This document shows, piece after piece, positions 14,480 to 21,217 of a DNA stretch of 21,217 nt (within the stretch, counting starts at the first letter, position 1; each line of letters starts with the position of its first letter). This stretch comes from a virus. The position numbers and the translations under genes were made by a program. The DNA is taken from the IMG/VR virus record IMGVR_UViG_3300022698_000323, positions 1 to 21,217 of that record; one strand, written 5' to 3'. The notes beneath the pieces are model-generated. The model did no database searches and was not told the DNA's origin. It saw only the letters and a list, made by a program, of their open reading frames with translations.

Positions 14480-15734
14480 TTCAAAGTACAGACGTTACAG
14501 CCGGAACCTCAGCGGGTTTAACGCCCAGGGGTTTTTCGCGGCTTATGGCTCGAATGACGCCAACACTGATGGTTACACCACACTTGACCTGCTTGCAGGA
14601 GCTGCACACGATGGTACCGGTACTAACGGTACTCTCGGCATATATGATGAAACCGGTGCTATCATTACCGTTGCATTGAATGCCGGTGATCAATATCGGG
14701 TTGCGCAGATCCTTGACGGTCAGGTCAAAATGTCAACCATGTTCACATGGGGAACAGGAGGACTTGCAGCATCAAGTGCAGTCAAGACCCCGTATTCTGC
14801 ACCCGTATTACAACAAATAGCCTTGGGCTATAATGGTACGGCGGGCAGTCTGAACCTCACGCTTGTGGCCGGACAGGAACAGGAGTTCGTGTTTGCTGCA
14901 CGTGATCTCACACCGGCAAACCAGCCTTTCCCTGTGCAGGAAGCTCGTGCGGTAAAAACGCTCGATGCTACTACGATTTTCCAAATCGCCAGTGCACTTG
15001 CCAGAGATTTCAACGGTGAATATGACCTTGAGCAGAATGAAGACGAGAACTTTGCACATGCAACAGTGATCGTGGACATTGCTACCCAGGCTGCAAATGG
15101 AGCTTTAACCCTGACGATTGCTCAGGATAGCAACATTGCAACGATTTCAGGAGCTCACGGTTATACCGGTGGAGAATACATTGCCATCCTTGGCCATCTG
15201 TTCCGTGTTGAAGAAGCTGTATCTGCAACAGTGATCCGTTTGGACAGAGCCTGGAAAGGTGCAACCCAGACCACCCTGGCAACCGGTACCACCATTGCAA
15301 CATGGGGTGACATCACTTATGTGGATGGTACCACTGAAATCGGTATCCAGGTTACTGCTGAAACTGAAGATGTTCATTTCAACCTGAGCGCTGGAGAAGA
15401 TCTTGCAGGTGCAACATACACGGTACTTCAGGCATGGGCACTGGGATCTGGTGCTGCATGGCAGATGAGATTCCTGGAAGAAGAAACCCAGACTTTTGCA
15501 GGCTGGACCACGAAGAACTACCCGTTCGTCGAGGATTACGGAAAGCCGACCAGCTTTGTATCAGCTGATGACGATTCTTCCCAGGAGTGGGATCAGTGGT
15601 TCATCCGGTACAGAAATGGTACGCTGTCCATGGCTTATGCCAACGAAAATGCACATCACGTAGGAAATCTCGTGATTGCTGCCGAGAACGGTGGTGCGGT
15701 AGAAACTTACCTCGACACGGTCTTTGGTACCTAA
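14472..15734 (+). CDS. abundant virion protein of unknown role, 420 aa
   Basis: A Gly/Ala/Thr-rich, beta-strand-rich protein without signal peptide or membrane segment. About residues 205-275 look like a separate small beta-barrel (Ile-Ser-Gly-Ala-His-Gly-Tyr then Leu-Gly-His-Leu-Phe-Arg-Val). The rest shows no domain I can name. The codon bias is strong and like that of the capsid gene, and an intrinsic terminator follows, so it is probably made in large amounts. Candidate roles are capsid decoration protein, head fiber or tail tube. A tail tube would argue against a simple short-tailed phage. The start lies inside the connector gene, 8 bases before its stop. Confidence 0.75.
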   Translation: MPNSKYRRYSRNLSGFNAQGFFAAYGSNDANTDGYTTLDLLAGAAHDGTGTNGTLGIYDETGAIITVALNAGDQYRVAQILDGQVKMSTMFTWGTGGLAASSAVKTPYSAPVLQQIALGYNGTAGSLNLTLVAGQEQEFVFAARDLTPANQPFPVQEARAVKTLDATTIFQIASALARDFNGEYDLEQNEDENFAHATVIVDIATQAANGALTLTIAQDSNIATISGAHGYTGGEYIAILGHLFRVEEAVSATVIRLDRAWKGATQTTLATGTTIATWGDITYVDGTTEIGIQVTAETEDVHFNLSAGEDLAGATYTVLQAWALGSGAAWQMRFLEEETQTFAGWTTKNYPFVEDYGKPTSFVSADDDSSQEWDQWFIRYRNGTLSMAYANENAHHVGNLVIAAENGGAVETYLDTVFGT

Positions 15735-15747
15735 TAGTATCAACCGA

Positions 15748-15760
15748 GGGGTTTCGCCCC
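15748..15760 (+). other. short G/C hairpin upstream of a terminator
   Basis: GGGG (15748-15751) pairs with CCCC (15757-15760) around a five-base loop. It lies 13 bases after the stop of the 420-residue gene, and no T-run follows. It may protect the 3' end of the message or help termination together with the next hairpin. Confidence 0.5.
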
Positions 15761-15783
15761 ATCTGATTAGTTCAAAAGAAACG

Positions 15784-15808
15784 AAAGGGGGCTTCATGCC
15801 CCTTTTTT
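15784..15808 (+). terminator. intrinsic terminator after the abundant virion gene
   Basis: aaagggggc (15784-15792) pairs with gccccttt (15798-15805) plus one more T, making a 9-bp stem with one G-U pair and a five-base loop. The stem runs directly into a T-run ending at 15808. The fiber gene block starts 12 bases later, so it must depend on read-through or on a promoter too weak to recognise. Confidence 0.9.
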
Positions 15809-15820
15809 ACTTTACAGAAT

Positions 15821-16537
15821 ATGGCACTCGAACTTAATATCTGCAGAACTGCTACAACCGCTGATTGCGGTACAGTTACTATAACAGACCAAACAGGAAA
15901 TTACGACGCAGTCGACAATGTTGGAGGATATGGTACGCCCAATCCTGACAGAGCTGATCTTGCCTTATTCCTTATGGGATGGAAATGGGTTTCTCCGGAT
16001 GAAGACGATCCTGAAGATGTGCCCTTGACGATCAATAATGATGATCCACTGAATGTAACTTCCTGGGACATTGCCCAGACAATCGATGGGTATTACTACT
16101 ACAAGATATTTGGAGTACCGGTATGGGATGTAGCTGTAGCGTATACTACTGGAGATGTAGTGTACGACTCTACTTACCAGGCATACTACAAAGCGTTACA
16201 AGGTAGTACCGGATCCCAGCCCGGAGCAACTCCGTTAGATTGGGAAGTAGTAGAAAATCTACTGGAAGAAGAAGACAATGACAGTATCTATCTTACAGAT
16301 TACAATGATGTTGTGTACTGCAGGGCTGAGGCATGCGTCGCTAAGATTCTGAGTGATTACACAGATCAATGTTGTAAAAAGTGTGATGGGTACGACATAT
16401 GCAAGCAATGGATCCAGGCTGAAACCCTGTTCCAGTCTGCGCTTGTAAATTCCTACCAGGAGAAGTGGGCAGAGTCAGATTATATCTTACGTTATCTCGC
16501 AGACCTGTGTTCTAATGTAGACTGCAGTGTCTGTTAA
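15821..16537 (+). CDS. Cys-rich protein with carbohydrate-binding-like module
   Basis: A 238-residue protein that probably belongs to the tail or fiber base. The N-terminal 90 residues carry a Thr-Gly-x-Tyr and Val-Gly-Gly-Tyr-Gly-x-Pro-Asn pattern that I have seen, with limited certainty, in virion proteins of Bacteroidota phages. Residues about 100-142 match the CBM5/12 plan: Trp, then Ala-Tyr-x-x-Gly-Asp-x-Val, a Tyr-Tyr-Lys-Ala strand, Gly-x-x-Pro and a final Trp. That family binds chitin and similar glycans. The C-terminal 75 residues are helical and hold nine Cys, including a Cys-Cys pair and the last residue. They may bind metal or form disulfides. The fiber gene follows after 11 bases. 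Confidence 0.7.
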   Translation: MALELNICRTATTADCGTVTITDQTGNYDAVDNVGGYGTPNPDRADLALFLMGWKWVSPDEDDPEDVPLTINNDDPLNVTSWDIAQTIDGYYYYKIFGVPVWDVAVAYTTGDVVYDSTYQAYYKALQGSTGSQPGATPLDWEVVENLLEEEDNDSIYLTDYNDVVYCRAEACVAKILSDYTDQCCKKCDGYDICKQWIQAETLFQSALVNSYQEKWAESDYILRYLADLCSNVDCSVC

Positions 16538-16548
16538 AACCTGAGTCA

Positions 16549-18150
16549 ATGTTTACAGCAGCTCAAAAACAAAGCATTCTGTACCAGGCCCAGGTAAAGC
16601 TGGGAGAACTGGGATACGAAATAGCGCAACTTGAACGCTACAGGGAACCTTGTACTGAACTCTATATACAAGGAAAAACGATTATTGCCTATATCAGGGT
16701 TCTCCAGCAACAAGAGCAACGGCAAACACTCACAGATAAAGAGCTGGAGAAGATCTATATTGCCTTGCGAGACTGTGCTGATATTCAAGATTATCCCATT
16801 GCGAATCCCCTTTCCGGTGTAGCAAACAACATTGTAGTTGGTGGTCAAGGTCCTGCCGGCCCTCCCGGGCCTCAGGGACCTACCGGACCTACCGGTGCAA
16901 CAGGAGCTGCAGGAAATGATGGTAATGATGGGGATCCCGGTGTACAGGGTAATCCCTACCGTACCATATTAATTTCTTCGGGATTTGATGAGGCTGCTAT
17001 TTCCGCAATTCAGACTACTCAGGGAGATTACCTCGTTAACAATAACGAATACTATACCGTCTATGTGGAAGCTGATACAAGAGCAGATACTAACGTACCA
17101 GCCGGTATTACTGGAGACATGTCAGGACACGTGGTTGCCTATGAGTCTCCAGGAGTCTGGTATGATTGGGGACAGTGGTTGGGACCTGCAGGCCCTCAAG
17201 GAATTCAAGGTATACAAGGTGCTACAGGTCCCACGGGTCCTGCTGGAGCAAATGGAGCAGTTTGGTTTACCGGATCTGGAATCCCTTCGGCAGGACTTGG
17301 ATCCAACGGGGATTTTTATCTACGAATTACCTCTACTAAAATTGCTCCCCCTGACGGAGATGTATATCAAAAAGCAGGAGGAGTCTGGAGCGTCGTCGGA
17401 AACATCCTCGGACCTGTCGGCCCTGATGGACCTGCTGGACCTGAGGGACCCGAAGGTGATCGTTATGCAACTACCTCTGTAACAAGTGTTGCAATACCAA
17501 TATCACATCCTACAGTAGTATCTCTTGTTGTAGAAACAGGTCTTGCTTACAGTCCAGGACAAGAAGTTATTGTAGCTTTTGACGGTAGTAACTTTTTTAC
17601 CGGTCTTGTAATTAGCTATGATGATCTTACCGGAGATTTGCAATTAAACTCTTCAAGTAATACAGGTACAGGCACCTATGCTACATGGGATGTTAATTTA
17701 ACCGGTGCTGCCGGACCACAAGGAGATCCCGGTTTGGATGGAGATACCGGAAAAGCATTAATACATATAGAAGATGATATCACACTCGATGAAGCAAAAG
17801 TCATTGCAGTCGAAGGAGGAGCTTGGACACCACAAGACCCCTACGCTGCGAGTGTCTTTGCAGATTCAAGGTCAAACCAGGGTTTACCTGCTCCGTTGGC
17901 AGGATCTATGGTTGGACACAGTATCGCGTATGACGGCACAAGCTGGTACGACAATGGAATCTGGAGAGGACCTCAAGGCGTAACAGGTGCAACTGGTCCA
18001 ACTGGACCTCAAGGACCTACAGGTCCTGCAGGAGCAACTGGGCCAGCAGGACCAGCTGGAGCTGATGGCAGGACTGTACAAGTATTTACAGGACCTAGTA
18101 CCCCGGGAGGAACTATATTTGAAGGAGATGTTTGGTTACCTGGAGCATGA
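16549..18150 (+). CDS. mosaic collagen-like tail fiber protein
   Basis: A 533-residue trimeric-fiber type protein. The helical head at 1-98 probably anchors it to the virion. Five Gly-x-y collagen-like tracts (about 99-136, 211-236, 287-304, 387-401 and 473-507) alternate with small beta modules. The modules at 137-210 and 402-472 are related: both hold an Ala-Asp-Thr/Ser-Arg step, then Met-x-Gly-His and a Trp-Tyr-Asp end. The module at 237-286 (with Asn-Gly-Asp-Phe-Tyr-Leu) reappears in short form at the C-terminus (508-533). The module at 305-385 resembles a domain common in phage fibers. The function inferred is an extended stalk with receptor contacts. Early tracts use G/C-ending codons, late ones A/T-ending. 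The stop overlaps the next start as ATGA. Confidence 0.85.
   Translation: MFTAAQKQSILYQAQVKLGELGYEIAQLERYREPCTELYIQGKTIIAYIRVLQQQEQRQTLTDKELEKIYIALRDCADIQDYPIANPLSGVANNIVVGGQGPAGPPGPQGPTGPTGATGAAGNDGNDGDPGVQGNPYRTILISSGFDEAAISAIQTTQGDYLVNNNEYYTVYVEADTRADTNVPAGITGDMSGHVVAYESPGVWYDWGQWLGPAGPQGIQGIQGATGPTGPAGANGAVWFTGSGIPSAGLGSNGDFYLRITSTKIAPPDGDVYQKAGGVWSVVGNILGPVGPDGPAGPEGPEGDRYATTSVTSVAIPISHPTVVSLVVETGLAYSPGQEVIVAFDGSNFFTGLVISYDDLTGDLQLNSSSNTGTGTYATWDVNLTGAAGPQGDPGLDGDTGKALIHIEDDITLDEAKVIAVEGGAWTPQDPYAASVFADSRSNQGLPAPLAGSMVGHSIAYDGTSWYDNGIWRGPQGVTGATGPTGPQGPTGPAGATGPAGPAGADGRTVQVFTGPSTPGGTIFEGDVWLPGA
16843..18069 (+). repeat. five collagen-like Gly-x-y tracts in the fiber gene
   Basis: The tracts lie at about 16843-16956, 17179-17256, 17407-17460, 17707-17751 and 17965-18069. 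They have Gly at every third residue with much Pro, Ala, Thr and Gln, the pattern of a triple helix stabilised by Thr and Pro in bacteria and phages. Synonymous codons vary from unit to unit, so the DNA is less repetitive than the protein. Confidence 0.9.
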
Positions 18151-19664
18151 GTAGAAAACGATCATATAACTGGATATTCGGAGACGATGCAAGGATCAGC
18201 TTTGATACTGATCCTCCTACAGTACTCGCTATGCCTGCAACTGGTTTTGACCAGAGAGAAGGATGCGATACTATATCTGATCCGGTGACCGGTGAACTAT
18301 TGTTTTATACTGATGGTAACAGACTATACAGGGCAAATGGTACGATAAAAGCCAGTTTTATATCTGGTATGGGCAGCAGTATGTCTATGCAAGCTGTAAC
18401 CATTGTCAGACAAATAGGTACCGGAAGTACTTACTACATGTTTTTTGTAGATAACTGGTCATCTTCTACAGCTGGAGAAATCCGTTACAGGGTTTATAAT
18501 CCTGAAACAGATGTACTGGGAACACTGACTACACTGGATACTTTTTCAGGAATAATCGGGTATAATGAAGTGCTCACTGCAGCGCTTGGCCATGATGGCA
18601 CATATCATTGGATCATTACAAAGATGCGTGGCAACAATCTGATACGTATCTGGAAACTTGACAATACTGGTATTACCGGCCCTTTTGACAAAGCTACAAC
18701 ATTTACCTGGCTTGGTAGTAACCGGTTTGGCCAGTTGAAGGCATCACCTGATGGGAAATTTCTGGTAATGGCATCAGGATTTGCAGGTACTGATAATTTC
18801 TGGCTGTGGGCATTCAATAATCAGACAGGAAACATCCTGACAGAGCACAAGGAGACCTTACCGTATAACGATCCGATAGGTGTAGATTTCTCACCGAATT
18901 CCAGAAACATCTACGTAAGCTATTATGGTACGGCCGGAACTAACGTGATAGCCAAGTTAAGGCTATATGCTTATAACTATCTGGGATACAGTGAAGTTAC
19001 TGTAACTTCGACAGCAACCTATCAGGGAGCTGTTCAGCTAGGGGCTAACAAGAAAATATACATAGCGCAGTATCTTAATAATGAACTGCTTGTTATTAAT
19101 GATCCGGATGCTGATGCTGATTTAGCAGCACCGGATATTACTACATTGAACATAAATACGCAGGGAGGTGTGTCCAAACTTGGATTACCGGTAGTTCCGC
19201 AAGATGCTGTAGCAGATGGAATAAAAGATTACCGGGTTTTTGACGGAGTTCAATGGAGGTCCGTTTGCGCCGGAGATGACATCAGGTATTATGATGGCTC
19301 TACGTGGCAGTTACTACAAGCAGGGGATAGGTATTATGATCAGACACTCAATGAATGGGTTGACATAGTTTGTAATCTTACTTATGAGACTATATACTTT
19401 GCTGCTCCTCTTATCGGAGTGCAAGAACCAGCACTTCCACCATTTAATACAGGAGCTTATACTCAAATACTTCTGGAGAATGTTGCAGGAGCATTTTTAT
19501 CTGTAGGCCAATTCATAAGGATAGTAGACAACGGTTTACTAAATGGTGAATGGGAAGTATTTCAGGTACAAAGTGTAGGAGCAGACCTTCAGATCATTAT
19601 AGACGCTGCTTGGAGTGTTTCATACAATACAGGGGGACAAGGATTAATTCCTACATTATTATAA
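18147..19664 (+). CDS. beta-propeller protein of Bacteroidota secreted-protein type
   Basis: A 505-residue protein in the fiber operon. Residues about 7-57 run Asn-Trp-x-Phe-Gly, Asp-Phe-rich strand, Glu-Gly-Cys-Asp-Thr-Ile-Ser-Asp, then Gly-Glu-Leu-Leu-Phe-Tyr-Thr-Asp-Gly. This is the start of the propeller found in many large secreted and gliding-associated proteins of Bacteroidota. Blade-like strands follow, with Ser-Pro-Asp-Gly-Lys-Phe at about 200 and Phe-Ser-Pro-Asn-Ser at about 248, as in WD40 or YncE-like propellers. After it come small Tyr/Trp repeats (about 360-410) and a C-terminal beta domain. There is no signal peptide. The phage probably uses it on the virion for surface binding. 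ATG 18147 was chosen (ATGA overlap) over a TTG at 18132. Confidence 0.75.
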   Translation: MSRKRSYNWIFGDDARISFDTDPPTVLAMPATGFDQREGCDTISDPVTGELLFYTDGNRLYRANGTIKASFISGMGSSMSMQAVTIVRQIGTGSTYYMFFVDNWSSSTAGEIRYRVYNPETDVLGTLTTLDTFSGIIGYNEVLTAALGHDGTYHWIITKMRGNNLIRIWKLDNTGITGPFDKATTFTWLGSNRFGQLKASPDGKFLVMASGFAGTDNFWLWAFNNQTGNILTEHKETLPYNDPIGVDFSPNSRNIYVSYYGTAGTNVIAKLRLYAYNYLGYSEVTVTSTATYQGAVQLGANKKIYIAQYLNNELLVINDPDADADLAAPDITTLNINTQGGVSKLGLPVVPQDAVADGIKDYRVFDGVQWRSVCAGDDIRYYDGSTWQLLQAGDRYYDQTLNEWVDIVCNLTYETIYFAAPLIGVQEPALPPFNTGAYTQILLENVAGAFLSVGQFIRIVDNGLLNGEWEVFQVQSVGADLQIIIDAAWSVSYNTGGQGLIPTLL

Positions 19665-19668
19665 GACA

Positions 19669-20454
19669 ATGGATTGCGAAAACGTTAAAAAATATATCAT
19701 AGAGCGGATAGCTGGTGTTCCAGGACCTCAAGGACCACAAGGACCTCCGGGCCCTCCAGGACCAGGTGCAAGTCTTCCCATTGCGGCAAGTGACATAAGC
19801 GTTACCAATCCAGGTTATGCTAACTTGCAGGAATTGCTGGATGATCTACTTTATGTAGAAATAGTCATTAATTCTTTTGGTCTGTCACAGTCAGTCTATG
19901 AGATAGGTGGAGCGGTATCATCGCTCCCCTTCTCGTGGACGCTAAACAAGAATCCTGTAACTCAGCAAATAACCGGAGACAACATCACAGCTATTACAGG
20001 ACTTACAACTGCAACAAGAAATGTAACTGCAGTACCAAGTCCTATTATTACCGGTTCAGCTCCTGGAGATTCTTTTGCCTGGACACTGCAGGTCAATGAT
20101 GGAACCACCGTAAAGACCAGAAACACAAGCCTTGTATTCTACAATGGAGTTTTTTGGGGAGATGCTGCAATACCGGGATTACTTGATTCTACGTGGATTA
20201 GAAATAATCTGACCAAAGCTTTACAATCGGGTAGAGGTAGAAATTTTACATCCAATGCTGGAGTAGGTGAATATGCCTGGTATGCTCACAGGAGTGCACT
20301 GGGTAATGCTAATTTCGAAGCCGGTGGTTTTCCAGGTGGATTCGAAGCTCCTCAAGTGATATCCTTTACAAACGCAAGTGGATACGTTGAGAATTATAAT
20401 GTGTATAGATCAACTAACCCGGCTATTGGGCCGGTTGACATAACTGTAACATGA
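19669..20454 (+). CDS. second collagen-like fiber protein
   Basis: A 261-residue fiber protein. Residues 1-16 are a short helix, and residues 17-33 are a compact collagen-like tract with Gly-Pro-Gln and Gly-Pro-Pro units. After a linker comes a beta-rich part (about 60-140). A C-terminal domain with Phe-Tyr-Asn-Gly-Val-Phe-Trp-Gly near 150 and a Gly-Gly-Phe-Pro-Gly-Gly-Phe stretch near 225-231 follows. The last region, with Phe-Thr-Asn-Ala-Ser-Gly-Tyr then Tyr-Arg-Ser, recurs in tail fiber tips of diverse phages as I remember them, so this may be the receptor-binding end. It starts 4 bases after the propeller gene, and its stop overlaps the next start as ATGA, so the three are probably co-translated. 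Confidence 0.8.
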   Translation: MDCENVKKYIIERIAGVPGPQGPQGPPGPPGPGASLPIAASDISVTNPGYANLQELLDDLLYVEIVINSFGLSQSVYEIGGAVSSLPFSWTLNKNPVTQQITGDNITAITGLTTATRNVTAVPSPIITGSAPGDSFAWTLQVNDGTTVKTRNTSLVFYNGVFWGDAAIPGLLDSTWIRNNLTKALQSGRGRNFTSNAGVGEYAWYAHRSALGNANFEAGGFPGGFEAPQVISFTNASGYVENYNVYRSTNPAIGPVDITVT

Positions 20455-21217
20455 GTCAAGCTGTAATAGATACCTTAAGTAGAGGCGGATCAGGAATATC
20501 TCCATTTGCCGTTGTTGTAGAACCTGACATCAGTGTTAGTTATATCACTGTAGCGGATCTTACAGCTCGGGATGCCATAGAAGAATGGCGCAGGAGATCT
20601 TATATGAGATGTCATGTAGTCTCAAACGGAAAAGACTACCGGTTAGGTTTGGATACTACAATATCCGGGCAGGCCTGGGCAGAAATTACAACGGAAGACC
20701 TGTCAGATTATCAACTGGTTTCCGAGAAAGGACAACCTGATGGGTATGTACCATTAGGTGCCGATGGTTTTATTTCTCCGAGCTACATACAGAATATCTA
20801 CAGCAACAACTCTTTTGTAGTAGCAGATGAGCCGGCACGGTTTGCCCTGTCAGCGCAGACTGGGGATATCGTAATACAACTTGATGATCCCAGTAATATC
20901 TATGTAAAGCTTAACAACGATTCTCCCCCAACCGATGCATCTGACTGGGGTGTAATTACTTACCCAGGTGCCGTATTATCCGTAAATGGGCAAACAGGTA
21001 ACGTCACGATCAGTATAGCTAATTTACTGGCTGTACCGCAGAACCAGACAGATTTTGATACGGCAGTATCTGCTAACGCTGACCTACTGGCCAACACTGC
21101 CCAAATAGTAATAAACACTGGAGATATCGCTACTCTGTTTTCACAGATAGCAGCTTTACAAGGGAACTCAGACGTATTCATTCCAATATACTCTGCTGTC
21201 AATACTTACAGCACAGG
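20451..21217 (+). CDS. tail fiber protein, 5' part only
   Basis: The frame opens at ATG 20451 (ATGA overlap with the previous stop at 20452-20454) and stays open to the window edge, giving about 255 residues. The visible part holds Pro-Leu-Gly-Ala-Asp-Gly-Phe-Ile-Ser-Pro-Ser-Tyr-Ile, then Phe-Ala-Leu-Ser-Ala-Gln-Thr-Gly-Asp, a Trp-Gly-Val step and Val-Leu-Ser-Val-Asn-Gly-Gln-Thr-Gly-Asn-Val-Thr-Ile. These are the standard hinge pieces of phage tail fiber shafts, in the usual order. After them comes an Asn/Ala/Asp-rich helical stretch that looks like the beginning of a trimeric coiled coil. The receptor-binding tip would lie beyond the window. Confidence 0.85.
   Translation, partial: MSQAVIDTLSRGGSGISPFAVVVEPDISVSYITVADLTARDAIEEWRRRSYMRCHVVSNGKDYRLGLDTTISGQAWAEITTEDLSDYQLVSEKGQPDGYVPLGADGFISPSYIQNIYSNNSFVVADEPARFALSAQTGDIVIQLDDPSNIYVKLNNDSPPTDASDWGVITYPGAVLSVNGQTGNVTISIANLLAVPQNQTDFDTAVSANADLLANTAQIVINTGDIATLFSQIAALQGNSDVFIPIYSAVNTYST

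Noticed and set aside
16843-18069. CRISPR-like or satellite DNA repeat
   Set aside because: The periodicity is at the protein level (Gly-x-y); units are only 9 bases and there are no spacers.
16549-20454. Diversity-generating retroelement target in the fiber genes
   Set aside because: No template repeat, reverse transcriptase or C-type-lectin-like variable end is visible in the window.

Overview
The window is a stretch of a tailed double-stranded DNA phage genome, entirely coding on the + strand and densely packed, with no gap over about 110 bases. It covers the tail end of a block of small unknown genes, the DNA-packaging and head genes, the head-tail connector genes, and the beginning of a receptor-binding fiber region. 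The host is most likely a member of the Bacteroidota. Three things point there. Almost no start codon has a Shine-Dalgarno sequence. A phage protein at 18147-19664 looks like the beta-propeller module of secreted Bacteroidota proteins. The portal, capsid and connector proteins read like those of crAss-like (Crassvirales-type) phages and their relatives. That last assignment rests on remembered motif patterns, not on a search, so the exact phage family stays open.

Layout. (1) 26-3978: about ten small, overlapping genes. Most are of unknown function. They include a possible winged-helix protein, a possible HU/IHF-like protein and two membrane proteins that could belong to a lysis cassette. Two extra short reading frames lie inside other genes here. 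(2) 3978-6074 large terminase; 6180-8690 portal; 8759-9910 acidic scaffold-like protein; 9932-11473 major capsid protein, followed by a strong intrinsic terminator. (3) 11566-14479: a small protein, a 366-residue helical protein, a GroES-like protein and a crAss-type connector (ring) protein. (4) 14472-15734: a probably very abundant virion protein of unknown role, also followed by an intrinsic terminator. (5) 15821 to the end: a Cys-rich protein with a carbohydrate-binding-like module, a mosaic collagen-like fiber, a beta-propeller protein, a second collagen-like fiber, and the 5' part of another fiber gene cut by the window edge.

How they work together. Terminase pumps DNA through the portal into a shell built by the capsid protein, perhaps on the acidic protein as scaffold. 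The GroES-like protein may assist folding of a virion protein. The connector proteins seal the head and attach the tail. The fiber block forms a host-recognition apparatus with glycan-binding, collagen-stalk and propeller parts. Codon choice and the two terminators suggest that the capsid protein and the 420-residue protein are made in the largest amounts.

No tRNA, CRISPR array, integrase, insertion sequence, replication gene or endolysin was seen. The strongest candidates for something new are the captured host-type propeller in the fiber region, the identical short peptide at both ends of the scaffold-like protein, the GroES-like gene inside the structural operon, and the nested membrane ORF.
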